Assembly (NCBI RefSeq): GCF_900639985.1
Contig: NZ_CAAAIM010000012.1
Coordinates: 1-47,047, forward strand
Origin: Legionella rowbothamii
GTDB taxonomy: Bacteria; Pseudomonadota; Gammaproteobacteria; Legionellales; Legionellaceae
Length of the DNA: 47,047 nt
Direction of reading: 5' to 3'
Made by a program: the position numbers and the translations under genes. The notes under the pieces are model-generated. The model worked only from the letters and a program-made list of their open reading frames with translations. It was not told the origin of the DNA and searched no databases. This document shows, in pieces, positions 34,738 through 43,737 of the stretch. The stretch's first letter is position 1; each line of letters starts with the position of its first letter.

Positions 34738-34860
34738 ACTAAGGCGTTTCAAACATACTACCGAAGAGCTGGGTTTAAATTTTTATATAATGTATATTCA
34801 AATGTAGCTAATGAGATATTGACAATTTAATTTTGATAAGACAGGTGGAAACTATTCAAA

Positions 34861-35487
34861 ATGAAACCTCTCGCACGTGGACACATACATCGAGTAGCAT
34901 TTTTTCTTATTCTTTATCTTTGTACTTACCTCATGATTTACAGCAATGGACCTCGGGCTTTCGTAGCTAGTCTGATATATAGTGGAAGTCTAATTATGCA
35001 ATATGGGGTTAGTTCGCTCTATCATTGTTACATATGGAGTCGTAAAAAATATTTATTATTAAGGCGAATTGATCATGCTGCTATTTTTGTTTTAATCGCA
35101 GGTTCTGCAACCCCTATTTGTCTCCTTAAATTAAAACCCGCAATAGGTTTGCAGTTATTATCAACTCTTTGGTTAATTGCAGTTATTGGGATGTTGATGA
35201 CAACTCTATGGCCCCATTTGCCCAAATGGACTCGCGCACTTCTTTATGTGGTGATGGGTTGGATTGGTGTTTTCTATTATGCTGAAATTCAATCTTCTCT
35301 AAACGTAATAAATTTACATTTATTAGTTTTAGGAGGTATAGCTTACACCTTAGGGGCTCTAATCTATGCTTTAAAATGGCCGGATCCTTTTCCTACTCTT
35401 TTTGGATATCATGAAATTTTTCATGCTTTAGTGGTATTGGGGAGTGGATTTCATTTTGCTCTAAATTATAATATAGCAACTACTTAA
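34861..35487 (+). CDS. Haemolysin III family (PAQR-type) membrane protein
   Basis: The 208-residue protein has seven predicted membrane helices and the conserved residues of the family: S-S-L-Y-H (residues 51-55), R-I-D-H-A-A-I-F in the middle and GYHEIFHALV near the end. These His/Asp/Ser residues bind a metal in related receptors and hydrolases (adiponectin receptor fold). The bacterial role is not settled; 'haemolysin' is a historic name. It lies 123 bp after the GntA-DUF1989 gene, in the same direction. Confidence 0.9.
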   Translation: MKPLARGHIHRVAFFLILYLCTYLMIYSNGPRAFVASLIYSGSLIMQYGVSSLYHCYIWSRKKYLLLRRIDHAAIFVLIAGSATPICLLKLKPAIGLQLLSTLWLIAVIGMLMTTLWPHLPKWTRALLYVVMGWIGVFYYAEIQSSLNVINLHLLVLGGIAYTLGALIYALKWPDPFPTLFGYHEIFHALVVLGSGFHFALNYNIATT

Positions 35488-35595
35488 AAAGGTTTGCAGC
35501 CACATCCACCACTTCTCCCTTACTCATTAAAATATCCTTTTCTGTCCAGAGCGGGGTATAGTGTTCTTTTCTTAAAGACGGGGCTTTAAAAAGAG

Positions 35596-35620
35596 CTCGC
35601 TAGAAAAAACTTCTAGCGAG
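35596..35620 (-). terminator. Rho-independent-type terminator of the small minus-strand gene
   Basis: CTCGCTAGAA / TTCTAGCGAG, a perfect 10-bp stem with a 5-nt loop. Read on the minus strand it is followed by agctcTTTTT. It begins 8 bases after the stop of the 47-residue gene. Confidence 0.7.
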
Positions 35621-35627
35621 AGGTGGA

Positions 35628-35771
35628 TTATCGATTGGTTCCTTGTCCGGACCGCTCATTTTTTTGTTCTTGAACAGGTTTTTTCTGTTCTTGATCAGGT
35701 TTTTTCTGGCCCTGTGATCCTTCTTGATCTTGGGGATTTTGTTGTGCCCTTCCATTTTCATTTTTATTCAT
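35628..35771 (-). CDS. 47-residue Gln/Lys/Asn-rich protein
   Basis: A small gene supported by several signals: a strong aaggag Shine-Dalgarno 8 bases before the ATG, a good sigma-70 promoter upstream (35799-35826) and a hairpin with a T-run just after the stop. The product begins MNKNENGRAQQNPQDQEG, contains a tandem pair GQKKPDQEQKKPVQEQK and ends GQGTNR. It is highly charged and Gln-rich, with no hydrophobic core, so it should be disordered and heat-soluble, like many small stress-induced proteins. No family recognised. Confidence 0.7.
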   Translation of the reverse strand: MNKNENGRAQQNPQDQEGSQGQKKPDQEQKKPVQEQKNERSGQGTNR

Positions 35772-36098
35772 AATATTCTCCTTTTGTTCAACACTATGAG
35801 TATAGTGGCTGTCAGGAGTTGTTCAATTAAGGTTTATTTTCTTCTTTCAAGGCTGACCTTATTTTGGAGGAGACATGGCGGTAAGACTTTTTGATAAGCA
35901 TGTAATTGCTTGCGTGTTTTGAGTTCGAGGAATGAGTAGCTTGCTTCCATGGCGACAGAGCTGATGCCAGGTAATGATTATCACTCTTATCGGCTATATA
36001 TTAAAAGATATTCAGCAACGAGAGCTTCGAATTCCTTGCTAATGACATCCAATCTATAATTAATATAAGGAGTAGGTGTATTTCACCAGGAGTTTATT
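35772..36098. other. 327-bp divergent intergenic region
   Basis: It contains the promoter of the 47-residue gene near its left edge and presumably that of the DUF6632 gene on the right, where aggagt precedes the ATG. No other structure seen. Confidence 0.4.
35799..35826 (-). promoter_or_regulatory. Sigma-70-type promoter of the 47-residue gene
   Basis: On the minus strand: TTGAAC, a 16-bp spacer, TATACT, then about 27 bases to the start codon. Both boxes are close to consensus. Confidence 0.55.
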
Positions 36099-36497
36099 AT
36101 GGATATCCACAACGATTATAAAATGCTTCGTGTTGCTTTAGTGATTTTTGGACTGATATTTACCTTCGCAGTATATCCCTTAACTCGTTTTTGGCCTTCC
36201 GGTTGGGCATTGCATCTAGTGGGTCAGAATGTCTATTTACAAATGATATTAGGAGTTTATGCTACATTGGGAATTTTTTTAATCCTGGCCGCGAAGGATC
36301 CAATTCAGCACTTAAGTTTAATTTGGTTTACGGTTTGGTCTAGTATAGTCCATGGCAGTATCATGGCAATCCAAGCACTATACTACCCTCAGCATTTTGC
36401 TCATTTATATGGTGATGTTCCTGCTTTATTTATTGTTGCTCTTGTCTTAGCTGTTTTGACACCACGCCAAAGCACTGTGACAAAGAGAAACTCTTGA
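36099..36497 (+). CDS. DUF6632 membrane protein
   Basis: The 132-residue protein has four membrane helices. The text agrees with DUF6632 as I remember it: YPLTRFWPSGW after helix 1, QMILGVYATLGIFLILAAKD, and HLSLIWFTVWSSIVHGSIMA. Function is not known. aggagt precedes the ATG. It stands alone between stress-type genes. Confidence 0.8.
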   Translation: MDIHNDYKMLRVALVIFGLIFTFAVYPLTRFWPSGWALHLVGQNVYLQMILGVYATLGIFLILAAKDPIQHLSLIWFTVWSSIVHGSIMAIQALYYPQHFAHLYGDVPALFIVALVLAVLTPRQSTVTKRNS

Positions 36498-36719
36498 ATA
36501 ATGGAGGTCATTGATGAACAATTGTTCTGAGCGGGATGTGGGGGAGTGTTCAAATGGATGAAGAGAGTTAATAGTCTTTATAACTAGAAGGAGGGAAGCA
36601 CAACATAATTTGATTGACGTTAGAATTGCAACAACAATCTTACATTTTTCATGTAATGCTGGGCAAATAAGCCCCCCAAAAAGCGAAAGTAGTTTTAGCT
36701 CGGAGAGTTATTAATATAG

Positions 36720-37082
36720 TTAAAAAGCAAACGTAGGGAGGACTGGTGTATTCGCTTGGGATTTGCTCTGTAACGTACTTTGAAATATTGACAAAAATTC
36801 ATTTTCGGGTGTGGTTATTAGATCAGTTAAATCGCAGGTTTGTGTAAACGCATTGCTTATATCCTCAATCGTTATAAATTCCTCTTTATTCTCTGAATAT
36901 AAACGACATCGCGCAATATATTGCGGATCTTCGAAGGTCCAGAAACGGTTGTAATTTTGGTCAAAGTAAGTTTTGTAGAGTTGAGCTGATGCAAAGTCCT
37001 TAACGTTAATCCATTCTTGCTCAACATTAATATTATGTTGCTGTAATGTACGGCGCATTTGTAGGATGAGGTCTCTGAACAT
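36720..37082 (-). CDS. Hypothetical protein, 120 residues
   Basis: A cytoplasmic-type protein with two helical blocks: FRDLILQMRRTLQQHNINVE at the start and ITIEDISNAFTQTCDLTDLI later. The tail is Ser/Gln-rich and probably disordered. aaaggag at about 9 bases before the ATG supports the start. No known domain. A possible Legionella-specific small effector or orphan. Confidence 0.6.
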   Translation of the reverse strand: MFRDLILQMRRTLQQHNINVEQEWINVKDFASAQLYKTYFDQNYNRFWTFEDPQYIARCRLYSENKEEFITIEDISNAFTQTCDLTDLITTPENEFLSIFQSTLQSKSQANTPVLPTFAF

Positions 37083-37361
37083 TTATTTTGGTACTCCTTT
37101 TTTATTATTAATTTGGGTTACAAGATGTAATTAATAGTCCATTGGCTAAGGCATTCATTGAACGGTAGTACACTTGAAGAATATTGGATTAATTTCCCTT
37201 AAGGGTGCTTCATTTTAAATCAATCGGTTGTTTGTTAAAATAGCAATTTGTGCTTTTAAGAAAAAATATTTAACTGATGGTCCAGTTATGGGAGGTATCT
37301 TTTAGGTTCTCCGATCGAAGCTGCGCCTGTTGCACAGGAATTTGTTGTGATTTCAATAGCA

Positions 37362-37455
37362 TTAATTTTCGTGTTCAGGTAGCGTAGGCGTTAGATGTTG
37401 GGTAGGGCTTTGAATTGGCTGACTTTCCTTGATCTGTTTATTTAAAGGTTTAAAG
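37362..37455 (-). pseudogene. Relic of a FecR/DUF6600 protein tail
   Basis: The minus-strand frame reads FKPLNKQIKESQPIQSP, then TQHLTPTLPEHEN and stop. It aligns with the stretch PLNNPVKKNQQIQRPTEHPTP just before the tandem repeats of the protein at 23120-25057. The DNA also matches (tttaaaggtt, ttgaatt..gctga). It follows directly after the dehydrogenase stop, in the same phase, with TAA TAA between. It is a leftover of a second copy of that gene. Confidence 0.6.
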
Positions 37456-37466
37456 AAGTTCAATTA

Positions 37467-38501
37467 TTATTCTTTTGGTACAGCACTATTATGCGCATTT
37501 TTCAAAGCTTCATATGATGTTAATAACAGGTGCAGGAAATAACAATTTGCGCGGCTCAAAAAATGACTTGCTTCAATCGGGGCCTTTTTGGGGTATCCAC
37601 TGACATTAATAATTTTTACATCATTTGATAGCGTAATTATTTCATCGTGCTTACTACCAAATACATTCCCACCATCCGATGTTGCTAAGTCAACAAGGAC
37701 TGTTCCTCGCTTTAATTTGTATAAGGTTGATTCGGAAATTAATAACGGTGCCGTAGTCCATGCGACTGATGCAGTAGTTATTATAATGTCAGAATCCTTA
37801 ACCACTTGGTAAATTTTATCTTGTCTCACTTCTAGCGGTAAATCACGTTCGATAACTTCACTATGAATACCTTGTGACAAAAGATGTTTCGATTTAGAGC
37901 GGTCACTAGTTATGATCGTATGTGCCAGGTTGAGCCTAATACACTCTTGCGATGCTGCTTTACCTGCTTCACTGCCACCAAGAATTGAAATGTGTTTAAT
38001 GGGATTTGCAAAAGTGTAAATAGCGTGTTGAAGTGCTAATTTACCTGCTATTTTGCTCATTTCCTTCAATGAATCCATCGGAGTTCCCGGAGGAAAAATA
38101 AACTGATCCAATGAGTAATATTCAATTTTAGCTTGCTTATATTCTGAAATATGCTCAGCACCTCGTTCAAGAATATCTAATAAGCCTACTATTTTAGTGT
38201 GGGGTTTAATGACACTGTTTTCTATTTTCTCGCGTTTTCGATTAGGGCGTTTAACGCGTACAATGATATCTATATCACCAAATACTTGTTTGCAGCGTTC
38301 AATTTGTTCGAAGTCAATTTGACGGATGATAGCACCGACAGCTGTATAATCCGCATTGGTATATCCGGCGCCAAAGCCTGCATAATCCTCCACATAAACA
38401 ATAGCGCCCAGACTAATTATTTTTTTGACATCACTAGGAATTAATGCAACCCTTTTTTCACCATTGCTAGACTCTCGTAATAAGAAAATTTTAGATCGCA
38501 T
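37467..38501 (-). CDS. Alanine dehydrogenase / PNT-like oxidoreductase
   Basis: The 344-residue protein's N-terminal domain carries GEKRVALIPSDVKKIISLGA, including the Arg (R17) that binds the substrate carboxylate in alanine dehydrogenase and related lysine/saccharopine enzymes; K84 (RVKRP) fits the second substrate residue. A Rossmann domain follows with ILGGSEAG (173-180), a variant of the usual Gly-rich loop, so the cofactor should be NAD(P). It is not close enough to any named enzyme for me to fix the substrate; an amino or imino acid is expected. It overlaps the oxygenase gene by 11 bp, so the two are almost certainly co-translated. Confidence 0.85.
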   Translation of the reverse strand: MRSKIFLLRESSNGEKRVALIPSDVKKIISLGAIVYVEDYAGFGAGYTNADYTAVGAIIRQIDFEQIERCKQVFGDIDIIVRVKRPNRKREKIENSVIKPHTKIVGLLDILERGAEHISEYKQAKIEYYSLDQFIFPPGTPMDSLKEMSKIAGKLALQHAIYTFANPIKHISILGGSEAGKAASQECIRLNLAHTIITSDRSKSKHLLSQGIHSEVIERDLPLEVRQDKIYQVVKDSDIIITTASVAWTTAPLLISESTLYKLKRGTVLVDLATSDGGNVFGSKHDEIITLSNDVKIINVSGYPKKAPIEASHFLSRANCYFLHLLLTSYEALKNAHNSAVPKE

Positions 38502-39486
38502 TTTCTATACCTTCTTCCTTTTTTTTATTGATATACATAATATTCTTTAATTTATTATCATAAGCTTTTCCTGTATGAATACTTTTTCGGGAGGCATTAT
38601 TAGAGTGAGGATTGATGCCTTCAATGACAGGAATTTCAGTGTTATAATTGGGACGCATTTTATAGATAATCGATAGTCTTCTCTGAGCAGTTGATTTCAA
38701 AACTTGATGAAGTGGTGCTTGATAATATTTATCAGTCCAATTTTCAATAAACTCACCTAGCATGACAAGTAATGTGTTGGGAACATAGGGAACTACTTTC
38801 CATTCACCATACTCATCCTTTAACATTAACCCTGGTTTGTCCTGAGCAATTAGGGTTACAAGGCATAAATCTTTATGTGCACTCATTCCATATTGCTGAA
38901 TATTATCCCCGTTTAAAGAGGTGGTCTGTGCTGGATAGCAATTAAGCCCTAATTGATGGTTGGGATTATTACAATGACTACTAAAATAGTTTTCTCCTAA
39001 ATTTAAATTCTTAGCGATGGCGGATAAAATGTATGTTCCAATACGGTCAAAAGAATAAAAAGAAGATTCTAAATATTTTTTAAAAATTAAACGATGGGCT
39101 TGAATTGACTCTGTGTCAATTTTTGACATTTTACTTTTGATGTCGTGTAAATAACCAACTTTATATTGTTCACAAGGTTCATATTGGCGATGGGCTAACT
39201 CACTAAATTCACTTCCCATTCCCCTATAACCTAAATAGTGATTATCTGCAGATGCAACGTACTTATTTTTTATTGATATATCCAGATCAAAGAAACAAGA
39301 TGATTCAGAAAAAAGACCATGAGCATTTAATTGTGCGATTGATTCAAATCCACGAATAAAGAAAGCGCCGTATTTTCTGCATGCTTCCTTGATTTTATTA
39401 TATTCTTTATCGCCTGTTTTGTTATCTAACGTCTTTAAAATATCAATCACCGGTAGTTCAATAAAATTATAGTCGTTCATGCTCAA
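38491..39486 (-). CDS. Isopenicillin-N-synthase-like 2-oxoglutarate/Fe(II) oxygenase
   Basis: The 331-residue protein has an N-terminal DIOX_N-type region (LPVIDILKTL, ACRKYGAFFIRG). The iron facial triad is H204-x-D206 (MSAHKDLCLVTLI) and H260 (APLHQVLKS); R270-x-S272 (RRLSI) would bind 2-oxoglutarate. All catalytic residues are intact. Relatives hydroxylate or cyclise amino-acid-derived substrates; some act on arginine. It is the first gene of an oxygenase-dehydrogenase pair, with a LysR gene 210 bp upstream on the same strand. Substrate unknown. Confidence 0.9.
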   Translation of the reverse strand: MSMNDYNFIELPVIDILKTLDNKTGDKEYNKIKEACRKYGAFFIRGFESIAQLNAHGLFSESSCFFDLDISIKNKYVASADNHYLGYRGMGSEFSELAHRQYEPCEQYKVGYLHDIKSKMSKIDTESIQAHRLIFKKYLESSFYSFDRIGTYILSAIAKNLNLGENYFSSHCNNPNHQLGLNCYPAQTTSLNGDNIQQYGMSAHKDLCLVTLIAQDKPGLMLKDEYGEWKVVPYVPNTLLVMLGEFIENWTDKYYQAPLHQVLKSTAQRRLSIIYKMRPNYNTEIPVIEGINPHSNNASRKSIHTGKAYDNKLKNIMYINKKKEEGIENAI

Positions 39487-39695
39487 TTCCCTGTGGCTAA
39501 TTTAAGTGGAATATCGAAGCGCACCCTGTGCGTTGTGTTTAAGCAATCTATCGAACTAAAAATATTTAAACAATGGCCAATTATTAATAACACATTTTAC
39601 TATTTAGATATAAAGCGTTAAAGAGAAGGTAAGCCGGTCTAGCTGTAGGACAATACGGAGATTTTTTAGTGGATTTACTCTTGCACGAGACTAGT

Positions 39696-40667
39696 CTAAA
39701 TTGGTTTAGAATGCATAGTACGGGGCGGTTTATTGTGTAATGTTGTGTCGCTTAGCAATGCTTTCGTATGCACAAAAATAAAATCCAGAAACAACCTTGT
39801 TCTTTCGGGTAGAGTTTGCTGTTGTGGATAGATAGCAAATAAATGATAAGTTCCCCAATCATATTGTTCTAAAATAGGGTGGACTTGTTTTTTTTGGATT
39901 GCATTTCGGGCATTTAACTCGGTAAACCGGCCTATGCCAAGTCCCGAAGCGCATGCATTCATGCAGCTTTCAATATCATTGGCGTTAAATGTAGGTTCAA
40001 AGACGAATTCCCCAGGAAGCTCATTTTTTAAATAAGGCCATTTTTCTTTTTCCTGAAGTCGATTTTGAAATGAATAATTGATAAGTAAATGAGAAGATAA
40101 ATCAGCACAACATTTAGGCTCTTCATGCATGCGCAAATAAGATGCACTTGCATATAATCCAATTTTATCCTTCAATAATAATTTCATCTGCATGCTACTG
40201 TCTTGCAAGCGTGGCTCAGCTATAAATCCTGCGCCACGTATTACTAAATCGAGTTGTTCTTTAATGGGATCTAATTGATTATTGGACAGCACTAAATCAA
40301 TTTTAATATCAGGAAAATCACTTAAAAATTTCATGATAATGGATGTTAAATAATGTCGACCAAAATAGGGAGGGGCACTCACTCTAATGGATCCTCTCGG
40401 TTTATTTGCAGACAATTGAATGAGGCTTATTGCTGAGTCTAATTCTTGCTGTATGCGGACAGCGTGGTGGAAGAATAGCTTGCCTTCCGGGGTTAAATGC
40501 AATTCTCTGGTTGTACGCTTAATCAAGCTGACCCCAAGCTGTGATTCCAGCTGCGTAATGCGTCTACTTACCAATCCATTAGAAATACCTAAATATTTAG
40601 CAGCACGACTGAACCCTCCTTGCTGAATAACCGCAGCAAAGATAACCGAGTCGTCTAAAATACTCAT
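39696..40667 (-). CDS. LysR-family transcriptional regulator
   Basis: The 323-residue protein has an N-terminal winged helix-turn-helix (GGFSRAAKYLGISNGLVSRRITQLE) and linker (LTPEGKLFFHHA), then an effector-binding domain. The subfamily looks like the CrgA/PA2220 type (S-A-P-P-Y-F-G-R-H-Y after RGSIRV). It lies upstream of the oxygenase-dehydrogenase pair on the same strand and may control it, probably by sensing a small aromatic or amino-acid metabolite. The 210-bp gap is large enough for an operator. Confidence 0.93.
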   Translation of the reverse strand: MSILDDSVIFAAVIQQGGFSRAAKYLGISNGLVSRRITQLESQLGVSLIKRTTRELHLTPEGKLFFHHAVRIQQELDSAISLIQLSANKPRGSIRVSAPPYFGRHYLTSIIMKFLSDFPDIKIDLVLSNNQLDPIKEQLDLVIRGAGFIAEPRLQDSSMQMKLLLKDKIGLYASASYLRMHEEPKCCADLSSHLLINYSFQNRLQEKEKWPYLKNELPGEFVFEPTFNANDIESCMNACASGLGIGRFTELNARNAIQKKQVHPILEQYDWGTYHLFAIYPQQQTLPERTRLFLDFIFVHTKALLSDTTLHNKPPRTMHSKPI

Positions 40668-41068
40668 TGATTACATCCAAATTGTAAATTATATGGTGGA
40701 TAATTAGTTATTGTTTATTAATTGTCAACTATATATCAATGATGTTTGGCTCAATTATAGCGAGGTAAGGGTAGAAGATTATTCTACTCATCCTAAGATT
40801 ACTAGTTGCTGGGACTTGTCGATTTTAGCACCTTTCCATTCGTCATCCGAGTTTGCACGCTATTTATCACTAGCTTATAGCTAAATACAGAGCTACACCT
40901 CTCCTTCATTTTATTTTAGAATACTTTTAAATAATTCGTATCAATAGGTTCAGACTCGATTGATTTATGAATACCAACGTTCTCTCTATCGAGCTTAGCC
41001 AAATAGCATGTTAACGATTATCCAGGTACCTCTTGAAGGGGGCGTCTGGATTTTGATGTTTTTCATAA
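40668..41068. other. 401-bp gene-free stretch
   Basis: The part next to the LysR start is AT-rich and probably holds its promoter. The rest shows no reading frame with protein character and no repeat structure, up to the FtsH relic. Confidence 0.35.
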
Positions 41069-41491
41069 TTTATTGGTTTAGCTCAAGATAAAATCTTTCA
41101 AGAACTGGTTTATATTATATTTTGTTACACAATTGGCGCAGCAGATGATCTGGCTAAAGCGACTGAAATTGCTCGCAGTATGGTCATGCATTATGGTATA
41201 GATAAACAATTAGGGCCTGTAACTTACGATAGAGAGCCTCAAGCTTTTCTGGAAAATCCTTTCGCTGCTCACTCTCGGCGTAAATTTAGTGAGGATACTG
41301 TCCGTAAGATTGATGCGGCAATCCATAAAATAATACAAACTGCATTTGCTGAGGCTGTTGACAGGATTAAAAAACAGATTAACTGCCTAGAACAAGGAGC
41401 ACGATTGTTATTGCAGAAAGAAATACTTAATGAAGAAGATTTATTTAATTTACACGTAACTAATGATTCAGCTCCAAATGATGTACATTAA
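41069..41491 (+). pseudogene. ftsH: 3' remnant of an FtsH-type protease gene
   Basis: The frame is open from 41069 and from 41135 reads GAADDLAKATEIARSMV, then YGIDKQLGPVTY and a helical tail ending HVTNDSAPNDVH. This is the C-terminal part of the FtsH zinc-protease domain. The AAA+ module, the HEXXH site and the membrane helices are missing, and the text before 41135 is worn. ATG 41180 is only an internal Met. It looks like a dead extra ftsH copy beside hsp20, as in stress-tolerance islands that carry accessory ftsH genes. Confidence 0.75.
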
Positions 41492-41676
41492 GGCATCACT
41501 TAAATTTCTTGCAAAAATAAATTATTGTCTAAATGCAAAAATTAACAAATGCCCCATGAATTTGAGCAATGACATTTGATTATCACTCAAAGAAATCCAC
41601 AGGGGATTTGTAAAAAATGCAAACCGTTGCTCAAAAGCATAGTGTTTGCGGTAGTAGAGATTCTAATTAGCCGAAT

Positions 41677-42159
41677 TTATTCACTTTTTTCAATTTTTAT
41701 TGATTTCGAGCTGCCTGTGCTTTGAGTTTTTTTGGGTATAGTTACCCATAACATGCCTTTTTTGAAAGACGCAGATGCTTTGTCTACATCCGCAGTGAAC
41801 GGCAATGAAACCGTACGCTCATAGCGACCGTAAGTAATTTCACGACTTACAAAATTTTTCTTTTCATCTTTCTTGGAGGTCGATTTTTCACCTTCGATAG
41901 TAATTCTATTATCATTGAAAGTTACTGTAATGTCTTTTTCACTCATGCCTGGCATTTCAGCTTCAATCTTAAAACACTCGTTATCTTCAACAATATCTAG
42001 AGCTGGGGAAAGTTTAATATTTTCGAATTTTTTCAAATCAATGCTCATGGGCTCAAACAAATCGTAAAAATCATTCATTGCATGACTTACTTCTTGCTGA
42101 AGTTTCAAGAAAGGGCTGATAACATTTTCGCTTTGATGATATTTCTTTAAACTGGTCAT
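41677..42159 (-). CDS. Small heat-shock protein, Hsp20 family
   Basis: The 160-residue protein has an N-terminal arm, an alpha-crystallin domain (~50-145) with PALDIVEDNECFKIEAEMPG, ITIEGEKS and FKKGMLWVTIPK, and a C-terminal I-K-I motif used in oligomer assembly. It holds unfolded proteins for refolding. ataaggagatgag precedes the ATG. It is divergent from the phosphoribosyltransferase gene with a 201-bp shared upstream region; no sigma-32-type promoter is obvious. Confidence 0.94.
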   Translation of the reverse strand: MTSLKKYHQSENVISPFLKLQQEVSHAMNDFYDLFEPMSIDLKKFENIKLSPALDIVEDNECFKIEAEMPGMSEKDITVTFNDNRITIEGEKSTSKKDEKKNFVSREITYGRYERTVSLPFTADVDKASASFKKGMLWVTIPKKTQSTGSSKSIKIEKSE

Positions 42160-42360
42160 TGTCTCATCTCCTTATCCATAAACTAATTATGAGAGCTTTA
42201 TCCATACAATTTGTTTCTGTAAGAGATATCAATATAATTTTAGACCAAAAAAGGAGGGTGTGTTCAATAATTAATCACCACGGTTTGTGGGTTTGTTATA
42301 TATCAAAACTTGTTGGTCTATAATTTATCATATGCTCACTGTCTTTCGTCAAGGTGAATA

Positions 42361-43020
42361 ATGGATAAATTCATCGATAGATATGAAGCAGGTGTTATTT
42401 TAGCAAAATATCTAAAGGACTATGCCCATAATCCAAATGTAATTATTTTAGCTTTGCCTCGAGGGGGAGTACCAGTAGGCTATGAGATAGCCACTGTATT
42501 ATCAGCGCCTCTTGATGTCTTTATTGTTCGCAAATTAGGGCTTCCCGGTCATGAAGAGCTTGCTATGGGGGCAATTGCTTCAGGAGGCACGGTTTTTTTT
42601 AATGAGCCGCTGATGAATCAATTAAACCTAGATCGGTTAACAATACAGAATGTGGTAGAAAAAGAACGTGAGGAATTATTGCGTAGAGAGCAATTATATC
42701 GAGGTAATAGACCTTTTCCAAATCTGAAAGAAAAAATAGTCATATTGGTCGATGATGGAATTGCAACGGGTTCTACCATGAGGGCTGCAATAGAAGCGCT
42801 CCGTACTCACAAACCAACATCTATCGTTATAGCCATTCCTGTTGCAGCTTATTCAACTTGCTCGGAAATGGCTCATTTGGTTGAAAGGATTGTCTGTCCA
42901 CTAAAGCCAATTGATTTTTATGCTGTAGGTTTATGGTATGAAAATTTCCCACAAATCTCTGATGACGAAGTTATTGAATTACTAAAAAAATCCCATTCAA
43001 TACATTCTGCGCTTAGGTGA
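42361..43020 (+). CDS. Phosphoribosyltransferase-domain protein (stress-module type)
   Basis: The 219-residue type I phosphoribosyltransferase fold shows LPRGGVPVG (32-40) and the PRPP loop VILVDDGIATGST (127-139). The hood region is not like any nucleotide-salvage enzyme I know. Relatives are often fused to, or next to, dienelactone hydrolase and erythromycin-esterase domains, as here. It is the first gene of a tight plus-strand operon (3-bp gap, then a 1-bp overlap). caaggtg precedes the ATG. Substrate unknown. Confidence 0.9.
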   Translation: MDKFIDRYEAGVILAKYLKDYAHNPNVIILALPRGGVPVGYEIATVLSAPLDVFIVRKLGLPGHEELAMGAIASGGTVFFNEPLMNQLNLDRLTIQNVVEKEREELLRREQLYRGNRPFPNLKEKIVILVDDGIATGSTMRAAIEALRTHKPTSIVIAIPVAAYSTCSEMAHLVERIVCPLKPIDFYAVGLWYENFPQISDDEVIELLKKSHSIHSALR

Positions 43021-43023
43021 ATC

Positions 43024-43737
43024 ATGTCTCATTTTACTTTAAATACACCGCACAATATTTCGCTTCCAAGCAGCAATGTTACCCTTGATGGAATATTATA
43101 TATTCCCGAAGAAGCACGTGGGTTGGTATTGTTTGTGCATGGAAGTGGCAGTAGTCGATTTAGTGTACGCAATCAATACGTAGCAAGAGTTTTAAACGAG
43201 GCTAAGCTATCTACTTTGTTGTTTGATTTGTTTACTCCTGATGAGGATGCTATTGATAGTCGCACACGGCAATTTCGTTTTGATATTGACTTTTTAGCCT
43301 CACGATTACTTGATGCAACTCAATGGTGCTTGGGGCAAGAGCAACTGAGTTCTTTATCCATAGGTTATTTTGGAGCGAGTACCGGGGGAGGTGCTGCTTT
43401 AGTAGCTGCGGCACTTAGGCCCGATTTCGTTTATGCCGTAGTCTCACGGGGTGGAAGACCTGACTTGGCTGGAGAGTCTTTAGCACATGTTCTAGCGCCT
43501 ACTTTACTCATAGTTGGTGGTTATGATGAAGTAGTCATTCAAATTAATAAAGAGGCGATGTCCCAATTAAATTGCATAAAAAAAATGGAAATAGTGCCCG
43601 GAGCAACTCACTTATTTGAAGAGCCAGGGGCTCTTGATGAGGCCGCAAAATTTGCAAGAAATTGGTTTGTTAAATACTTAAAAGCTACTTCAATGAATCA
43701 TCAAGTACTCCCTATAGTGGAAAAAGGAGACTATTAA
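43024..43737 (+). CDS. Dienelactone-hydrolase-family alpha/beta hydrolase
   Basis: The 237-residue alpha/beta hydrolase has nucleophile S119 (GYFGASTGGG), acid D168 (GGYDEVV) and H196 (GATHLFEE); the oxyanion strand is LVLFVHGSGSS (35-45). Classical dienelactone hydrolase uses Cys, so this Ser form is probably a different esterase. It begins 3 bases after the phosphoribosyltransferase stop and overlaps the next gene by one base (TAATG). This order suggests a common substrate or complex; in some bacteria these domains are fused. Confidence 0.92.
   Translation: MSHFTLNTPHNISLPSSNVTLDGILYIPEEARGLVLFVHGSGSSRFSVRNQYVARVLNEAKLSTLLFDLFTPDEDAIDSRTRQFRFDIDFLASRLLDATQWCLGQEQLSSLSIGYFGASTGGGAALVAAALRPDFVYAVVSRGGRPDLAGESLAHVLAPTLLIVGGYDEVVIQINKEAMSQLNCIKKMEIVPGATHLFEEPGALDEAAKFARNWFVKYLKATSMNHQVLPIVEKGDY

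Noticed and set aside
34861..35487. Haemolysin virulence factor
   Set aside because: The name is historic; the sequence is a seven-helix PAQR-type membrane protein with no evidence for pore formation.
13090..40963. 13-mer CAGACTCGATTGA shared by 13090-13102 and 40951-40963
   Set aside because: Matches of this length between two places in 47 kb are expected by chance, and the second site lacks the inverted partner.
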